This document shows positions 6,299 through 12,261 of a stretch of DNA of 20,329 nucleotides, piece after piece. Numbering within the stretch: the stretch's first letter is position 1; each line of letters opens with the position of its first letter. The position numbers were made by a program, and so were the translations under genes. Origin of the DNA: a virus; the IMG/VR virus record IMGVR_UViG_3300023096_000020, positions 1 to 20,329 of that record. One strand, written 5' to 3'. Below the pieces are notes generated by a model. It saw only the letters and a program-made list of their open reading frames with translations, was not told where the DNA came from and did not search any database.

Positions 6299-6441
6299 TT
6301 TAACCAATTATTAGCTAATTCAAATCTTTGTTCTTTTGTTAAAGTGTTCGGAGCCGGAACATCAGAGGATTGTAAATATTTACTAAACTTCATGTTTTCT
6401 AATTCAGTCATTTTAACGCCGTAAACATCTATTTTTTCCAT
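6286..6441 (-). CDS. Small hypothetical protein, 51 aa, first gene of the recombination unit
   Basis: A 51-codon frame begins MEKIDVYGVKMTELENMKFS and ends FELANNWLKTQH. It starts about 32 bases downstream of a TAnnTTTG promoter element, so it is the first gene of the unit that carries the recombination and replication genes. The sequence is helical and mildly acidic without recognised motifs. Its stop lies inside the 22-bp leader repeat of the next gene, 12 bases from that ATG, so the two are probably translationally coupled. Function unknown. Confidence 0.62.
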   Translation of the reverse strand: MEKIDVYGVKMTELENMKFSKYLQSSDVPAPNTLTKEQRFELANNWLKTQH

Positions 6442-6446
6442 AATAA

Positions 6447-6482
6447 TAAGTATTAATTGTTGTTTGATGTAGCAAATGTAAT
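6447..6482 (-). repeat. 36-bp promoter-leader repeat, copy 1
   Basis: These 36 bases are identical to 12770-12805. The unit holds a -7 promoter element and the untranslated leader up to a few bases before the ATG. Beyond the perfect unit, weaker similarity continues upstream (the plus-strand phrase TTTAACACTTTTTATTTTC at 6516-6534 compared with the region near 12842-12857). Confidence 0.85.
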
Positions 6483-6507
6483 CAAAAATATTACAACTTG
6501 TTACAAC
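6473..6507 (-). promoter_or_regulatory. Bacteroidota-type promoter with direct-repeat operator candidate
   Basis: The minus strand reads TACATTTG at 6480-6473, a perfect TAnnTTTG -7 element. Upstream, GTTGTAA occurs twice in direct orientation (6507-6501 and 6497-6491), spaced 10 bases, about one helical turn. The TTG in the farther copy is 23 bases from the -7 element and could serve as the -33 element. The paired GTTGTAA sites could also bind a regulator. The promoter drives the 51-aa gene and the recombination/replication unit. Confidence 0.7.
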
Positions 6508-6517
6508 ATTTAAAACT

Positions 6518-6649
6518 TTAACACTTTTTATTTTCGCATAGCTTTGAAAATTTGGTTACGCATATCCTAACACCTGGAGTTACGTTTGTGTTTAACGGCT
6601 TGTTGTAGGCTTCGTTTGGATGCGAACCGATTACTTTAATTGTTATCAT
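6518..6649 (-). CDS. Small hypothetical protein, 43 aa
   Basis: A 43-codon frame begins MITIKVIGSHPNEAYNKPLN and ends RICVTKFSKLCENKKC. It overlaps the end of the preceding 47-aa gene by 14 bases. The start is beta-rich and three cysteines sit in the last 14 residues, which could bind metal. It is the last gene of the unit that starts at 12764 and ends just before the promoter region at 6473-6507. No family is recognised. Support comes from the overlapping gene chain and from regular amino-acid composition. Confidence 0.52.
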   Translation of the reverse strand: MITIKVIGSHPNEAYNKPLNTNVTPGVRICVTKFSKLCENKKC

Positions 6650-6779
6650 TACATGGTATATTAAATCCGTAAGTCATGCCTTCAAATTTATATTCGCCTG
6701 TGAAATAACCGTCTTTAATTATTCCTTTTGCTTTTATTTTTGTAACTCCGTCTATATGCTTTATAGTTTTTGTAATCAT
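6636..6779 (-). CDS. Small hypothetical protein, 47 aa
   Basis: A 47-codon frame begins MITKTIKHIDGVTKIKAKGI and ends in GMTYGFNIPCNDNN. It looks like a compact beta-sheet protein: alternating basic and hydrophobic residues, then the strand-turn-strand IKDGYFTGEYKFEG. Its ATG overlaps the stop of the 98-aa gene by one base (TAATG), so the start is well fixed. No motif or membrane segment is seen. Function unknown. Confidence 0.62.
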   Translation of the reverse strand: MITKTIKHIDGVTKIKAKGIIKDGYFTGEYKFEGMTYGFNIPCNDNN

Positions 6780-7075
6780 TATTTTTGGTGTTTGGTTAGT
6801 AGTTCGGTTAATTGATTTGTAAACTCTGTCAAAAGTTCCTTATCTTCGTGATATGACTGAGCCGTCCAATGATTGCTTATTTCAATTAAATCCCTCAACT
6901 CACTCAACACTCTTTGTACTCCCTGATTGGCGAAGTCGTGCATCATTTTAGCAGTGAAATCCCCATGATTCAATGCGGACAGTACGACATCTTTTACTTT
7001 ACACTTAGACCTTTCAGTTAGAAATTCTATTTCTTTTTCAAGATTTAATTCTGGTTTTATTTTTTTACTTTCCAT
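6779..7075 (-). CDS. Hypothetical early protein, 98 aa
   Basis: The protein begins MESKKIKPELNLEKEIEFLT and is nearly all helical, with long amphipathic helices from residue 13 to the end. The closing segment, TEFTNQLTELLTKHQK, looks like a coiled coil. No enzyme motif, cysteine pair or signal peptide appears. The ATG at 7075 lies in a run of small early genes; a 16-codon frame upstream overlaps its start but is not counted as a gene. Function unknown. Confidence 0.62.
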   Translation of the reverse strand: MESKKIKPELNLEKEIEFLTERSKCKVKDVVLSALNHGDFTAKMMHDFANQGVQRVLSELRDLIEISNHWTAQSYHEDKELLTEFTNQLTELLTKHQK

Positions 7076-7122
7076 TATGTATTTGTTTTAGTGAGGCTAA
7101 AAATTCATTTTTCATAGTATTT

Positions 7123-7209
7123 TTAATTAATTGCTAAGTTTAGCATGCAGGTGGCTAAAAACCCCATAGCAAAACCTATACAAACTGCGTGAAATCTTTT
7201 ATTATCCAT
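7123..7209 (-). CDS. Tiny single-pass membrane protein, 28 aa
   Basis: A 28-codon frame encodes MDNKRFHAVCIGFAMGFLAT followed by CMLNLAIN. After a short basic start the rest is one hydrophobic segment long enough to cross the membrane, with two cysteines and two glycines. It starts 2 bases after the stop of the 53-aa gene. Tiny membrane proteins of this kind are frequent in phage early regions, where they may act on host envelope proteins, but nothing here fixes a target. The frame is short enough that chance cannot be excluded. Confidence 0.45.
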   Translation of the reverse strand: MDNKRFHAVCIGFAMGFLATCMLNLAIN

Positions 7210-7211
7210 AA

Positions 7212-7373
7212 TTACTCTTCTAAAAAAGCTGAAACTGCCTCATCTACGGTTATTCCATTTTCAAAATCTGACATTGCTTGATCTTTATCAAGAGGTCTTG
7301 TATATCCTCTCTTGTACATTTTGTCTGTAAAATCTTCCCACCAATCGAAAAAAGTTCTGTTATCTGTTTCCAT
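7212..7373 (-). CDS. Small acidic protein, 53 aa
   Basis: A 53-codon frame begins METDNRTFFDWWEDFTDKMY and ends DEAVSAFLEE. It is acidic and aromatic-rich, with a tryptophan pair at residues 11-12 and two predicted helices separated by YTRPLDKDQAMSD. Its start follows the DUF3850 gene stop by one base, so the genes are clearly chained. Acidic, aromatic small phage proteins often bind host proteins or mimic DNA; here this is only a suggestion. No family recognised. Confidence 0.6.
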   Translation of the reverse strand: METDNRTFFDWWEDFTDKMYKRGYTRPLDKDQAMSDFENGITVDEAVSAFLEE

Positions 7374-7374
7374 T

Positions 7375-8115
7375 TTAATGCTTTTTAAGTGTTTCTAAAA
7401 GATTATACCCTGAATTGAAAAAGGTTTCAAACATTGATGAATCGTCGGGAGTGCAATTCAACATTGTAAATTCAATAAACTCTTCCGATTCTTTCAGTTT
7501 ACCAAGTAAGTCGGGTTCGGAAATACTTGAAACGGACATAACCACTGTATTTGGTTCGATTCCAAATTGACCTCCCGAAAGTACGTAATCAATTTTTTGT
7601 TCAACTTGACCGCCTACGTATCGCTTTAAATCATTATCCCAAAACTGCTGAATTAAAATATCGCCTACTCGGTAATCTCGATCATTTACCCGAACTTCAA
7701 ATTTCTTTTTGCCTGAAATAATATCGTCTTTGAATTGAATCCAACATTTTACAATATGAATTTTTGAATCCCGTTCCCCATCCCCTGCATTATCATCGTT
7801 AACGGGTTCGGTTTTGGTTGGATTAAAAGCGTTCGGTTCGTCAAACGGGCATCCTGTTTCGGGTTGGTTTTGCAGTACTTCTTTTTTATAAAAAATAAAA
7901 TCACTATTTCCGCAATGTTCGCAATAGGTTTTTAATAAATCGACTTTTGCGTAAAAATCGAACCCCAAAGAATACTCATTAGTTTTAAATCTTTCATCGG
8001 TTAAGGAATACTTTCTCATAATCGAAGAAGCACTTCCCAACCATTTACCGGATTCTATAAATGATTTAGTGATTTTAGTTGAACCGCATACGCAAGCAAT
8101 TTCTGATTTTTCCAT
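7375..8115 (-). CDS. Zinc-ribbon plus DUF3850 (ASCH-like) domain protein
   Basis: The 246-residue protein combines two parts. The N-terminus carries a probable zinc site: CVC at residues 8-10 and CEHC at 65-68, about 55 residues apart. After an acidic, proline-rich linker (85-117), residues 119-198 match the DUF3850 pattern: HIVKCWIQFKDDIISGKKKF (120-139), then EVRVNDRDYRVGDIL and FDYVLSGG-like strands ending in VVMSVSSI. DUF3850 is related to ASCH/PUA folds, which are thought to bind RNA or modified bases. A helical tail follows. It sits among small early genes. The DUF3850 call is fairly strong; the zinc role and any RNA target are inferred. Confidence 0.72.
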   Translation of the reverse strand: MEKSEIACVCGSTKITKSFIESGKWLGSASSIMRKYSLTDERFKTNEYSLGFDFYAKVDLLKTYCEHCGNSDFIFYKKEVLQNQPETGCPFDEPNAFNPTKTEPVNDDNAGDGERDSKIHIVKCWIQFKDDIISGKKKFEVRVNDRDYRVGDILIQQFWDNDLKRYVGGQVEQKIDYVLSGGQFGIEPNTVVMSVSSISEPDLLGKLKESEEFIEFTMLNCTPDDSSMFETFFNSGYNLLETLKKH

Positions 8116-8125
8116 TGTGTTTGTG

Positions 8126-8407
8126 TTATAGGTTTTCGATTTCTGTTTGAATGTTTTTAAGTTCTTTTAATTTCGGGTTGATAACGTCAGAATATAACTT
8201 TACAGGTGTTGTTAATGATTGGTGAATGTCTTTTGCGCCCAAATCAAACAACTCAATCAGCAAATCTATTTTGCCTTTATTAGATATCAAAGCGCATTGT
8301 TTAGCGCAACTGTATGGTTCTGGATGGTATGATTTTATATTTTCCCCTGTAACTGTTGCTTGAATAAATTTATTAATTAACTCTACTGCTTTTTCCTTTT
8401 CGCTCAT
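8126..8407 (-). CDS. Hypothetical early protein, 93 aa
   Basis: The protein begins MSEKEKAVELINKFIQATVT. It holds the phrase SCAKQCALISNKGKIDLLIE (residues 33-52), close to a pattern (AKQCAL then a helix) that I recall in many unnamed Bacteroidota phage and mobile-element proteins. The rest is amphipathic helix, ending with a coiled-coil-like LKELKNIQTEIENL. The two cysteines at 34 and 38 could bind a metal only with a partner. It follows the 81-aa gene by 10 bases. Function unknown. Confidence 0.65.
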   Translation of the reverse strand: MSEKEKAVELINKFIQATVTGENIKSYHPEPYSCAKQCALISNKGKIDLLIELFDLGAKDIHQSLTTPVKLYSDVINPKLKELKNIQTEIENL

Positions 8408-8417
8408 GGTTAGTGTT

Positions 8418-8663
8418 TTATTTGGTTGATACTGAATCTATTTTGACGCTTATTATTTCAGTTGTGCCGTCAATCGTAAAGCCTTTTTTATTCATATTAA
8501 TTAGAAATTCATATTCCAAAAATGCTTTTTTTCTGTCTGAATAATCGTTTTTTGTTCTTTGCTCTGAATACTCTAAGTGATTGACCATGCAGTCTTTTTT
8601 ATCTTGTGGGCACTTTACATTACTGTAAATTCCTAAAGTGATTATTATAAAATATTTATACAT
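8418..8663 (-). CDS. Hypothetical small protein with hydrophobic N-terminus, 81 aa
   Basis: The protein begins MYKYFIIITLGIYSNVKCPQ. The first 15 residues are hydrophobic with one lysine, so it could be a weak signal peptide or membrane anchor. The remainder is polar, with a helical centre (YSDRKKAFLEYEFLINMNKK) and a beta-like C-terminal part (GFTIDGTTEIISVKIDSVST). Two cysteines near the start (18 and 25) could form a disulfide if exported. It lies between the 190-aa and 93-aa early genes. No family recognised. Confidence 0.6.
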   Translation of the reverse strand: MYKYFIIITLGIYSNVKCPQDKKDCMVNHLEYSEQRTKNDYSDRKKAFLEYEFLINMNKKGFTIDGTTEIISVKIDSVSTK

Positions 8664-8667
8664 AACT

Positions 8668-9240
8668 CTATAATTTTCTAATGATTAATAATTTTTCTGT
8701 TTTATTAGCTTCGGCGGTTTGCCATAAATCTTGTAAATGCTGACTTTGTTCGTCTGGTCTTGGACGGAAACAACATTCTTCATTTCCGTATCTCCCCTCA
8801 ATTCCATTACCGCAACAAACAAGATTTAATTCAGGCTCATTTTCTCCAAACGGATTAACAAAGAAAATCTCTACTTCTAATGCTGAACGGAATGAATCAT
8901 CACAACTTTCAAATTCAAAACGTTTGTCCTGATAATTCCAGAATAATTGTTTAGGATGAACTTCGCCTCCATATTGATAATCTGGAAAATCATCGTATAA
9001 AACCATTTCAGAAGCATCGAAGCTTATTTCTTTGCTGTCGATTGTTCCTAATGGTTCAAACTCTCGCAATGCGCCCAAACCCACTTCAATAAACCTAAAT
9101 CCGTTCGTGTCGGTTGGTAAATTAGAAGTTACACTTTTGTAAGCTACTGCGTGATGTGTTAACTGAATTTCTGTTGCATCGTTATCAATTTTCACTCCGT
9201 ACAAATTAGGTAGGTTGGTGATAGGTATTAGGTTTTTCAA
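8668..9240 (-). CDS. Hypothetical early protein, 190 aa, TTG start
   Basis: The protein starts MKNLIPITNLPNLYGVKIDN and is beta-rich and acidic throughout. Two cysteine pairs occur (CCGNG near 142 and CCF near 156) in its C-terminal third, followed by a helical end. The start is TTG at 9240-9238, because the first in-frame ATG is residue 79. The TTG overlaps the preceding TGA in a TTTTGA junction, as at 1620-1623. It might bind metal, but the spacing matches no known site. Function unknown; the frame is secure from its length. Confidence 0.72.
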   Translation of the reverse strand: MKNLIPITNLPNLYGVKIDNDATEIQLTHHAVAYKSVTSNLPTDTNGFRFIEVGLGALREFEPLGTIDSKEISFDASEMVLYDDFPDYQYGGEVHPKQLFWNYQDKRFEFESCDDSFRSALEVEIFFVNPFGENEPELNLVCCGNGIEGRYGNEECCFRPRPDEQSQHLQDLWQTAEANKTEKLLIIRKL

Positions 9241-9674
9241 AATATTGGAAATTTAAGTTTTTCAATTGGTCTGTAATGACTGTAACATTTAGCGAAGTAT
9301 TCTAAATCCTCTTTTTTAGGATCAAAACCCATTCTGATAATTCTATCTTGGTATATCCAATCATATTCACCGAAAATAGGCAAGTCAACCCATGAATTAA
9401 TATTAACCCAACCGTTGTTGTTCTCTATTCCTGAAAGTGATTTAGGACGGATATAAGTATCCGCATCACGTCTATTTTTATCCGGTAATAGTTTTTGATC
9501 CCATAGATTTAGACTTTGGTAATTATGTCCTAAACCCCTAATCCAATCCCACATTATAAAACCGTTTTCTTTCAAATTGCTTTTAATTCTATCAAAATTA
9601 AACTGTCCTATTTCTGCAATCCAAGCCTTAGCAATCGCCTCTGCTTTCAATTCTTCGTTTGTTTTATCTTTCAT
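9237..9674 (-). CDS. Hypothetical early protein, 145 aa
   Basis: The protein begins MKDKTNEELKAEAIAKAWIA with an amphipathic helix. It continues with an aromatic-rich body: NGFIMWDWIRGLGHNYQSLN (37-56), several Trp/Tyr residues, and DWIYQDRIIRMGFDPKKEDL near 104-123. Tryptophan and tyrosine content is high for the region. There is no catalytic motif, signal peptide or repeat. It overlaps genes on both sides by four bases (ATGA at 9671-9674 and the TTGA junction at 9237-9240), so its frame is firm. Function unknown. Confidence 0.7.
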   Translation of the reverse strand: MKDKTNEELKAEAIAKAWIAEIGQFNFDRIKSNLKENGFIMWDWIRGLGHNYQSLNLWDQKLLPDKNRRDADTYIRPKSLSGIENNNGWVNINSWVDLPIFGEYDWIYQDRIIRMGFDPKKEDLEYFAKCYSHYRPIEKLKFPIF

Positions 9675-10027
9675 AAGATTATATTTTTCCTTTTTAAATA
9701 TTTTTTTGCGTCTTCTAGGCTGTCTTTTACAGAAACTATTTTCTTCCGTTCTGTAGGTATAAAAAGCTCATTCCAACTGATAAAAGGTTGTGATTCGTGG
9801 TGCTTTTCTTTTAAAACAAATTCTAAGTAACCGGAAACTGGTTTTATGTATTGGATAAGCCCTCTTTTTACTAACGCCCGTATTGTGCTTGTTTGGTAAG
9901 CTTTTCCGCTTTCGCCTTGCCACTCCATCAAATCGTCTTCTTTTCTTGCGCTATCTATTGGCCAACACGTAAGGGGTAAATCTGCTATAAGTTCTTGCAT
10001 CTTTGCAGAAAGCTTTTTATCTTTCAT
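9671..10027 (-). CDS. Winged-helix-like small protein, 118 aa
   Basis: The protein begins MKDKKLSAKMQELIADLPLT. After an acidic loop it has a helix-turn-helix-like region, KAYQTSTIRALVKRGLIQYI (residues 42-61), followed by a beta-hairpin-like wing, KPVSGYLEFVLKEKHH (62-77). This order fits a winged helix like those of small phage regulators, although I cannot name a family. The C-terminal third is basic and helical. It shares the MKDK start with the next gene. A role in transcription control is possible but unproven. Confidence 0.62.
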   Translation of the reverse strand: MKDKKLSAKMQELIADLPLTCWPIDSARKEDDLMEWQGESGKAYQTSTIRALVKRGLIQYIKPVSGYLEFVLKEKHHESQPFISWNELFIPTERKKIVSVKDSLEDAKKYLKRKNIIL

Positions 10028-10032
10028 TTTGG

Positions 10033-10224
10033 TTATTGTTTTTCTACGTAAATATTCAGAATGTTATTATCACAATCCCATTCATTAGCGACTACAGCAT
10101 ATTCTTTTTGTTTAAAAATTAAATACCCTTGCTGAACAGGAATTATTGAAGGAAGTTCAATTTCTCCTAAAATAGTTTGTTTGCTGCTGAAAAAACTTGA
10201 ATTTAAAATTATCTTAGCTTTCAT
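10033..10224 (-). CDS. Small beta-rich protein, 63 aa
   Basis: The sequence begins MKAKIILNSSFFSSKQTILG. Its alternating hydrophobic pattern through EIELPSIIPVQQGYLIFKQK and the end ILNIYVEKQ suggests a small beta barrel or sheet. There are no motifs, membrane segments or cysteine pairs. It lies 5 bases upstream of the winged-helix-like gene. Function unknown. Confidence 0.6.
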   Translation of the reverse strand: MKAKIILNSSFFSSKQTILGEIELPSIIPVQQGYLIFKQKEYAVVANEWDCDNNILNIYVEKQ

Positions 10225-10236
10225 TTGGTTGGGGGA

Positions 10237-10380
10237 TTAAATAATTTCTACTGTTAAAAAGTACTCAATATTAACACTTCTACCCGCTTTCTCTTTAGCT
10301 GATTCTTCGTCATACGCCCACTCATAAGAAGTATAAGTATGTCCTGATCTAACAATGTATGTAGGTTTGTATTGTTTCAT
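10237..10380 (-). CDS. Small hypothetical protein, 47 aa
   Basis: A 47-codon frame begins MKQYKPTYIVRSGHTYTSYE and ends SVNIEYFLTVEII. The pattern is strand, then the helix WAYDEESAKEKAGR, then strand, which suits a compact alpha-beta fold such as a small dsRBD-like or double-psi unit; the exact fold cannot be told. The preceding gene ends 35 bases away and the next begins 12 bases after its stop. Protein-like composition and placement support it. Confidence 0.6.
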   Translation of the reverse strand: MKQYKPTYIVRSGHTYTSYEWAYDEESAKEKAGRSVNIEYFLTVEII

Positions 10381-10415
10381 AATCTATTGTATTTAGAACC
10401 GTAGTTCGTTAGTGG

Positions 10416-10661
10416 TTAAATTATTTCCTTTAATTTTTCGAGTTCCTGAAAAGCCTCGTTTAAGGATTCTAAATCTTCATCGATATGAGGGTTATCCGTG
10501 TTAAACGCTCCGAAGTGATGATATAAAGCCTGACCGATATATTTACTCGCTTGCTGATATCTAATTAATACCGTTTCAATGTTCGGTCTTTTATTTCCGA
10601 AGAAAGTTGCGTATTCTGTAATTTTTGCTAATGCTTCTCTTTTTGCTTTTTTATTTTCCAT
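10416..10661 (-). CDS. Hypothetical helical early protein, 81 aa
   Basis: The protein begins MENKKAKREALAKITEYATF, with a basic N-terminal helix. It continues through a histidine-containing segment (GQALYHHFGAFNTDNPHIDE, 38-57) to an acidic coiled-coil-like helix ending KEII. No family is recognised. It starts 4 bases after the winged-helix gene at 10666-10911 and is followed by 35 bases before the 47-aa gene. Function unknown. Confidence 0.6.
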   Translation of the reverse strand: MENKKAKREALAKITEYATFFGNKRPNIETVLIRYQQASKYIGQALYHHFGAFNTDNPHIDEDLESLNEAFQELEKLKEII

Positions 10662-10665
10662 TTCT

Positions 10666-10911
10666 CTATTGGTTTAAAGTTTGTAAATATTTGTTGCCTA
10701 TTGCGGTTAAAATGTATTTTTTATTACCGCCGTTGTGTGTAATTAACCCCAATTCCAAAAGACAGCACCGCATAGTGTATCCTATGTGATAACCCTCATT
10801 GATTCGATCTAAATCTTTAGCGATTAATTCTCTGGGAGTTCTACTTCCAAAATGGGTGTTTTCAAAAACTATCTCAATAGCTTTGTCTGTAATTAAATCT
10901 TCTACTTTCAT
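10666..10911 (-). CDS. Small winged-helix-like protein, 81 aa
   Basis: The protein begins MKVEDLITDKAIEIVFENTH. The central helices SRTPRELIAKDLDRI and HIGYTMRCCLLELGLITHNG (residues 42-61) are followed by a strand pair with GNKKYILTAIGNKYL. This is the order of a winged helix with a short wing. The family is unknown to me, but such compact proteins occur in early phage operons as DNA-binding regulators. The two cysteines (49, 50) lie in the recognition-helix region. Moderate support for a DNA-binding fold; no target site is known. Confidence 0.6.
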   Translation of the reverse strand: MKVEDLITDKAIEIVFENTHFGSRTPRELIAKDLDRINEGYHIGYTMRCCLLELGLITHNGGNKKYILTAIGNKYLQTLNQ

Positions 10912-10968
10912 AACTTTAAATTTTAACGGTTGATTTATCTATCTGCTGTAATGTAATTGCTTCCATAA

Positions 10969-11217
10969 TCACAAATTATTAATTGCCGTCATTGTCTCGG
11001 CTGTTGTTTGCAATAGTGCTTCGTGTCTTTTTCTCAATCGCTCCTTTGTATGCTCTATTTCACGCATAACAATATATCCGATTTCTTTATTGGATAAGTC
11101 CTGCTCGAATAATGAGTTAACTCTATCGGTTATCAGGTTTTCAATTACTTCTTCCCTTGACGGCTTTTTAAATGCGTTTTGGAAGTAGTTGGTTAAGTAT
11201 TGTATTTGCTGTTTCAT
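10969..11217 (-). CDS. Hypothetical helical protein, 82 aa
   Basis: The protein begins MKQQIQYLTNYFQNAFKKPS and is entirely helical by inspection. A basic helix, REIEHTKERLRKRHEALLQT (52-71), stands before a polar end. There are no cysteines, membrane segments or known motifs. It follows the acidic coiled-coil gene by 3 bases and precedes a 57-base gap that holds only a 16-codon open frame. Function unknown. Confidence 0.6.
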   Translation of the reverse strand: MKQQIQYLTNYFQNAFKKPSREEVIENLITDRVNSLFEQDLSNKEIGYIVMREIEHTKERLRKRHEALLQTTAETMTAINNL

Positions 11218-11220
11218 AAT

Positions 11221-11490
11221 CTATTTTGAATAAGGTTCTACAATGGTTTTGATTTTTTGAAGTTCTACGTGAGTTATTATACCGGTTAATGAATGAACGT
11301 CTAATATCGCAGATATTTCTTGGAACTTTGACTTCATAAAACGAGTTCTTTCGTTAGATTCATTTAAACGCCTGTTTAAGCGTTCTATTTCGTTTTCTGT
11401 TACTTCTTCTTCCGTGTAGTCGTTTTCCCTTGTATCGGGTTCGTAGTCGTGTTCGAATGAGTTGTTTTCGTGGGTTCCTATACTTGACAT
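11221..11490 (-). CDS. Acidic coiled-coil protein, 89 aa
   Basis: The first 32 residues are highly acidic and apparently disordered (for example DYEPDTRENDYTEEEVTE, 15-32). Then comes a charged coiled-coil helix, NEIERLNRRLNESNERTRFM (33-52), followed by a hydrophobic helical end with SLTGIITHVELQKIKTIVEP. The strongly acidic start could mimic DNA or bind a basic partner; no family is recognised. It overlaps the cysteine-rich gene by 13 bases. Function unknown. Confidence 0.62.
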   Translation of the reverse strand: MSSIGTHENNSFEHDYEPDTRENDYTEEEVTENEIERLNRRLNESNERTRFMKSKFQEISAILDVHSLTGIITHVELQKIKTIVEPYSK

Positions 11491-11930
11491 AATACTTCGC
11501 TTAATTGTTTAACGGGTTTTTCGTTCTCAGTTTCAAACAACGAAGTAAAGTCCATTATGTTTGGAATGTTGTCTAACTTGCATAAGTATTCGATAACAGC
11601 GCAAAGTCCTTTGTAATTATCTTCTTTTATTCCTGTAGCTTTGCAAAACTCCCATTCCAATATAGCTAACTCATTTACTGAATATCCTGTTGAATCAATT
11701 GATTCCTTCGCTTCCCCAACATAATAGTTTAGGTCAATTTGTTTTTTTAAGTCTCCACATTCAAGGTTTACGCCACAAAAAACAGATCCCCAACTTCCGT
11801 TTCCTACAATAGATCCGACGGCACAATGTCTGCAATCTCCGTATTCTAAAGTTCCGCCGTGAAAAGCATTATACAATTTACTAACTGCGTCGGTAAATCT
11901 TTTCGGTAATTGTTGTTGTAGTGTGTTCAT
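11478..11930 (-). CDS. Cysteine-containing conserved Bacteroidota protein, 150 aa
   Basis: The protein begins MNTLQQQLPKRFTDAVSKLY, then LYNAFHGGTLEYGDCRHCAV (residues 19-38) with a CxxC pair. That opening pattern (an AFHxGTL phrase followed by CxxCAVG) recurs in a small family I recall from Bacteroidota genomes. Its members are sometimes labelled as an NADH-quinone reductase subunit without clear basis. Two more cysteines (52 and 58) could complete a metal site. The remaining helices hold the phrase GYSVNELAILEWEFC (about 82-96). No electron-transfer domain is visible. Family membership is moderate; function is unknown. Confidence 0.65.
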   Translation of the reverse strand: MNTLQQQLPKRFTDAVSKLYNAFHGGTLEYGDCRHCAVGSIVGNGSWGSVFCGVNLECGDLKKQIDLNYYVGEAKESIDSTGYSVNELAILEWEFCKATGIKEDNYKGLCAVIEYLCKLDNIPNIMDFTSLFETENEKPVKQLSEVLCQV

Positions 11931-11933
11931 AAC

Positions 11934-12164
11934 TTACTTTTTTGATTTTAAAGCCTCTTTTTCGCATCTATCAGATGCTTCGTTTTGTAGCTTGTTTATT
12001 AATTGGCTCATTTCGTTTGGTTGGTTTCTAGCCACGTACAAGGCTTCTATTAGCTTTTCTCTGCTTCCGTGCGCCTTGCAGTCGTTTGATGAAAATTTAA
12101 CCTCTGTACGGTCGTTTTTAACATCGTTTGGATTTCCTTTTGGTCTGCCTGCTTTTTTTTTCAT
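11934..12164 (-). CDS. AT-hook-like basic protein, 76 aa
   Basis: The start MKKKAGRPKGNPNDVKNDRT contains GRP between basic residues, the core of an AT-hook that inserts in the minor groove of A/T-rich DNA. The rest is a helical, charged body (KLIEALYVARNQPNEMSQLI, 37-56) and a basic end with EALKSKK. The gene start lies two bases from the second copy of the 22-bp leader repeat. It is separated by 3 bases from the next gene downstream. DNA binding is a reasonable inference from the motif; the specific role is unknown. Confidence 0.62.
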   Translation of the reverse strand: MKKKAGRPKGNPNDVKNDRTEVKFSSNDCKAHGSREKLIEALYVARNQPNEMSQLINKLQNEASDRCEKEALKSKK

Positions 12165-12166
12165 TT

Positions 12167-12188
12167 TTTAAGTTGTTAGTGTTGGGTT
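12167..12188 (-). repeat. 22-bp leader repeat, copy 2
   Basis: Identical to 6277-6298 and placed, like that copy, two bases upstream of a start codon, here that of the AT-hook-like gene (12164). The reading frames through the two copies differ, so the conservation is not explained by protein coding and points to a shared leader function. Confidence 0.7.
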
Positions 12189-12193
12189 AATTA

Positions 12194-12258
12194 AAAATCG
12201 GAACGCTTCATCTTTCAGTAGTGCTAAACGTTTTTTATCTCTCTACGAAACCGATTTT
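12194..12258 (-). promoter_or_regulatory. Inverted repeat in the gap after the 108-aa gene
   Basis: AAAATCGG at 12194-12201 is the exact reverse complement of CCGATTTT at 12251-12258, 49 bases apart. Inside the loop AACG and CGTT could add a short stem. In the transcript the distal arm ends in UUUU, so a weak terminator or processing hairpin is possible. An open frame of 24 codons without a start codon overlaps it. I assign no function. Confidence 0.35.
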
Positions 12259-12261
12259 ATT

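Noticed and set aside
7065-7115. 16-codon minus-strand frame overlapping the start of the 98-aa gene
   Set aside because: Too short to support. It could be a leader peptide, but there is no repeated codon or terminator nearby.
1480-7210. TTATCCA-type sequences resembling DnaA boxes at about 1480, 1656 and 7202
   Set aside because: None matches the full consensus, they are not clustered, and each lies in coding sequence or next to a start codon.
10916-10966. 16-codon minus-strand frame in the gap after the 82-aa gene
   Set aside because: Length is within chance expectation and no motif or structure accompanies it.
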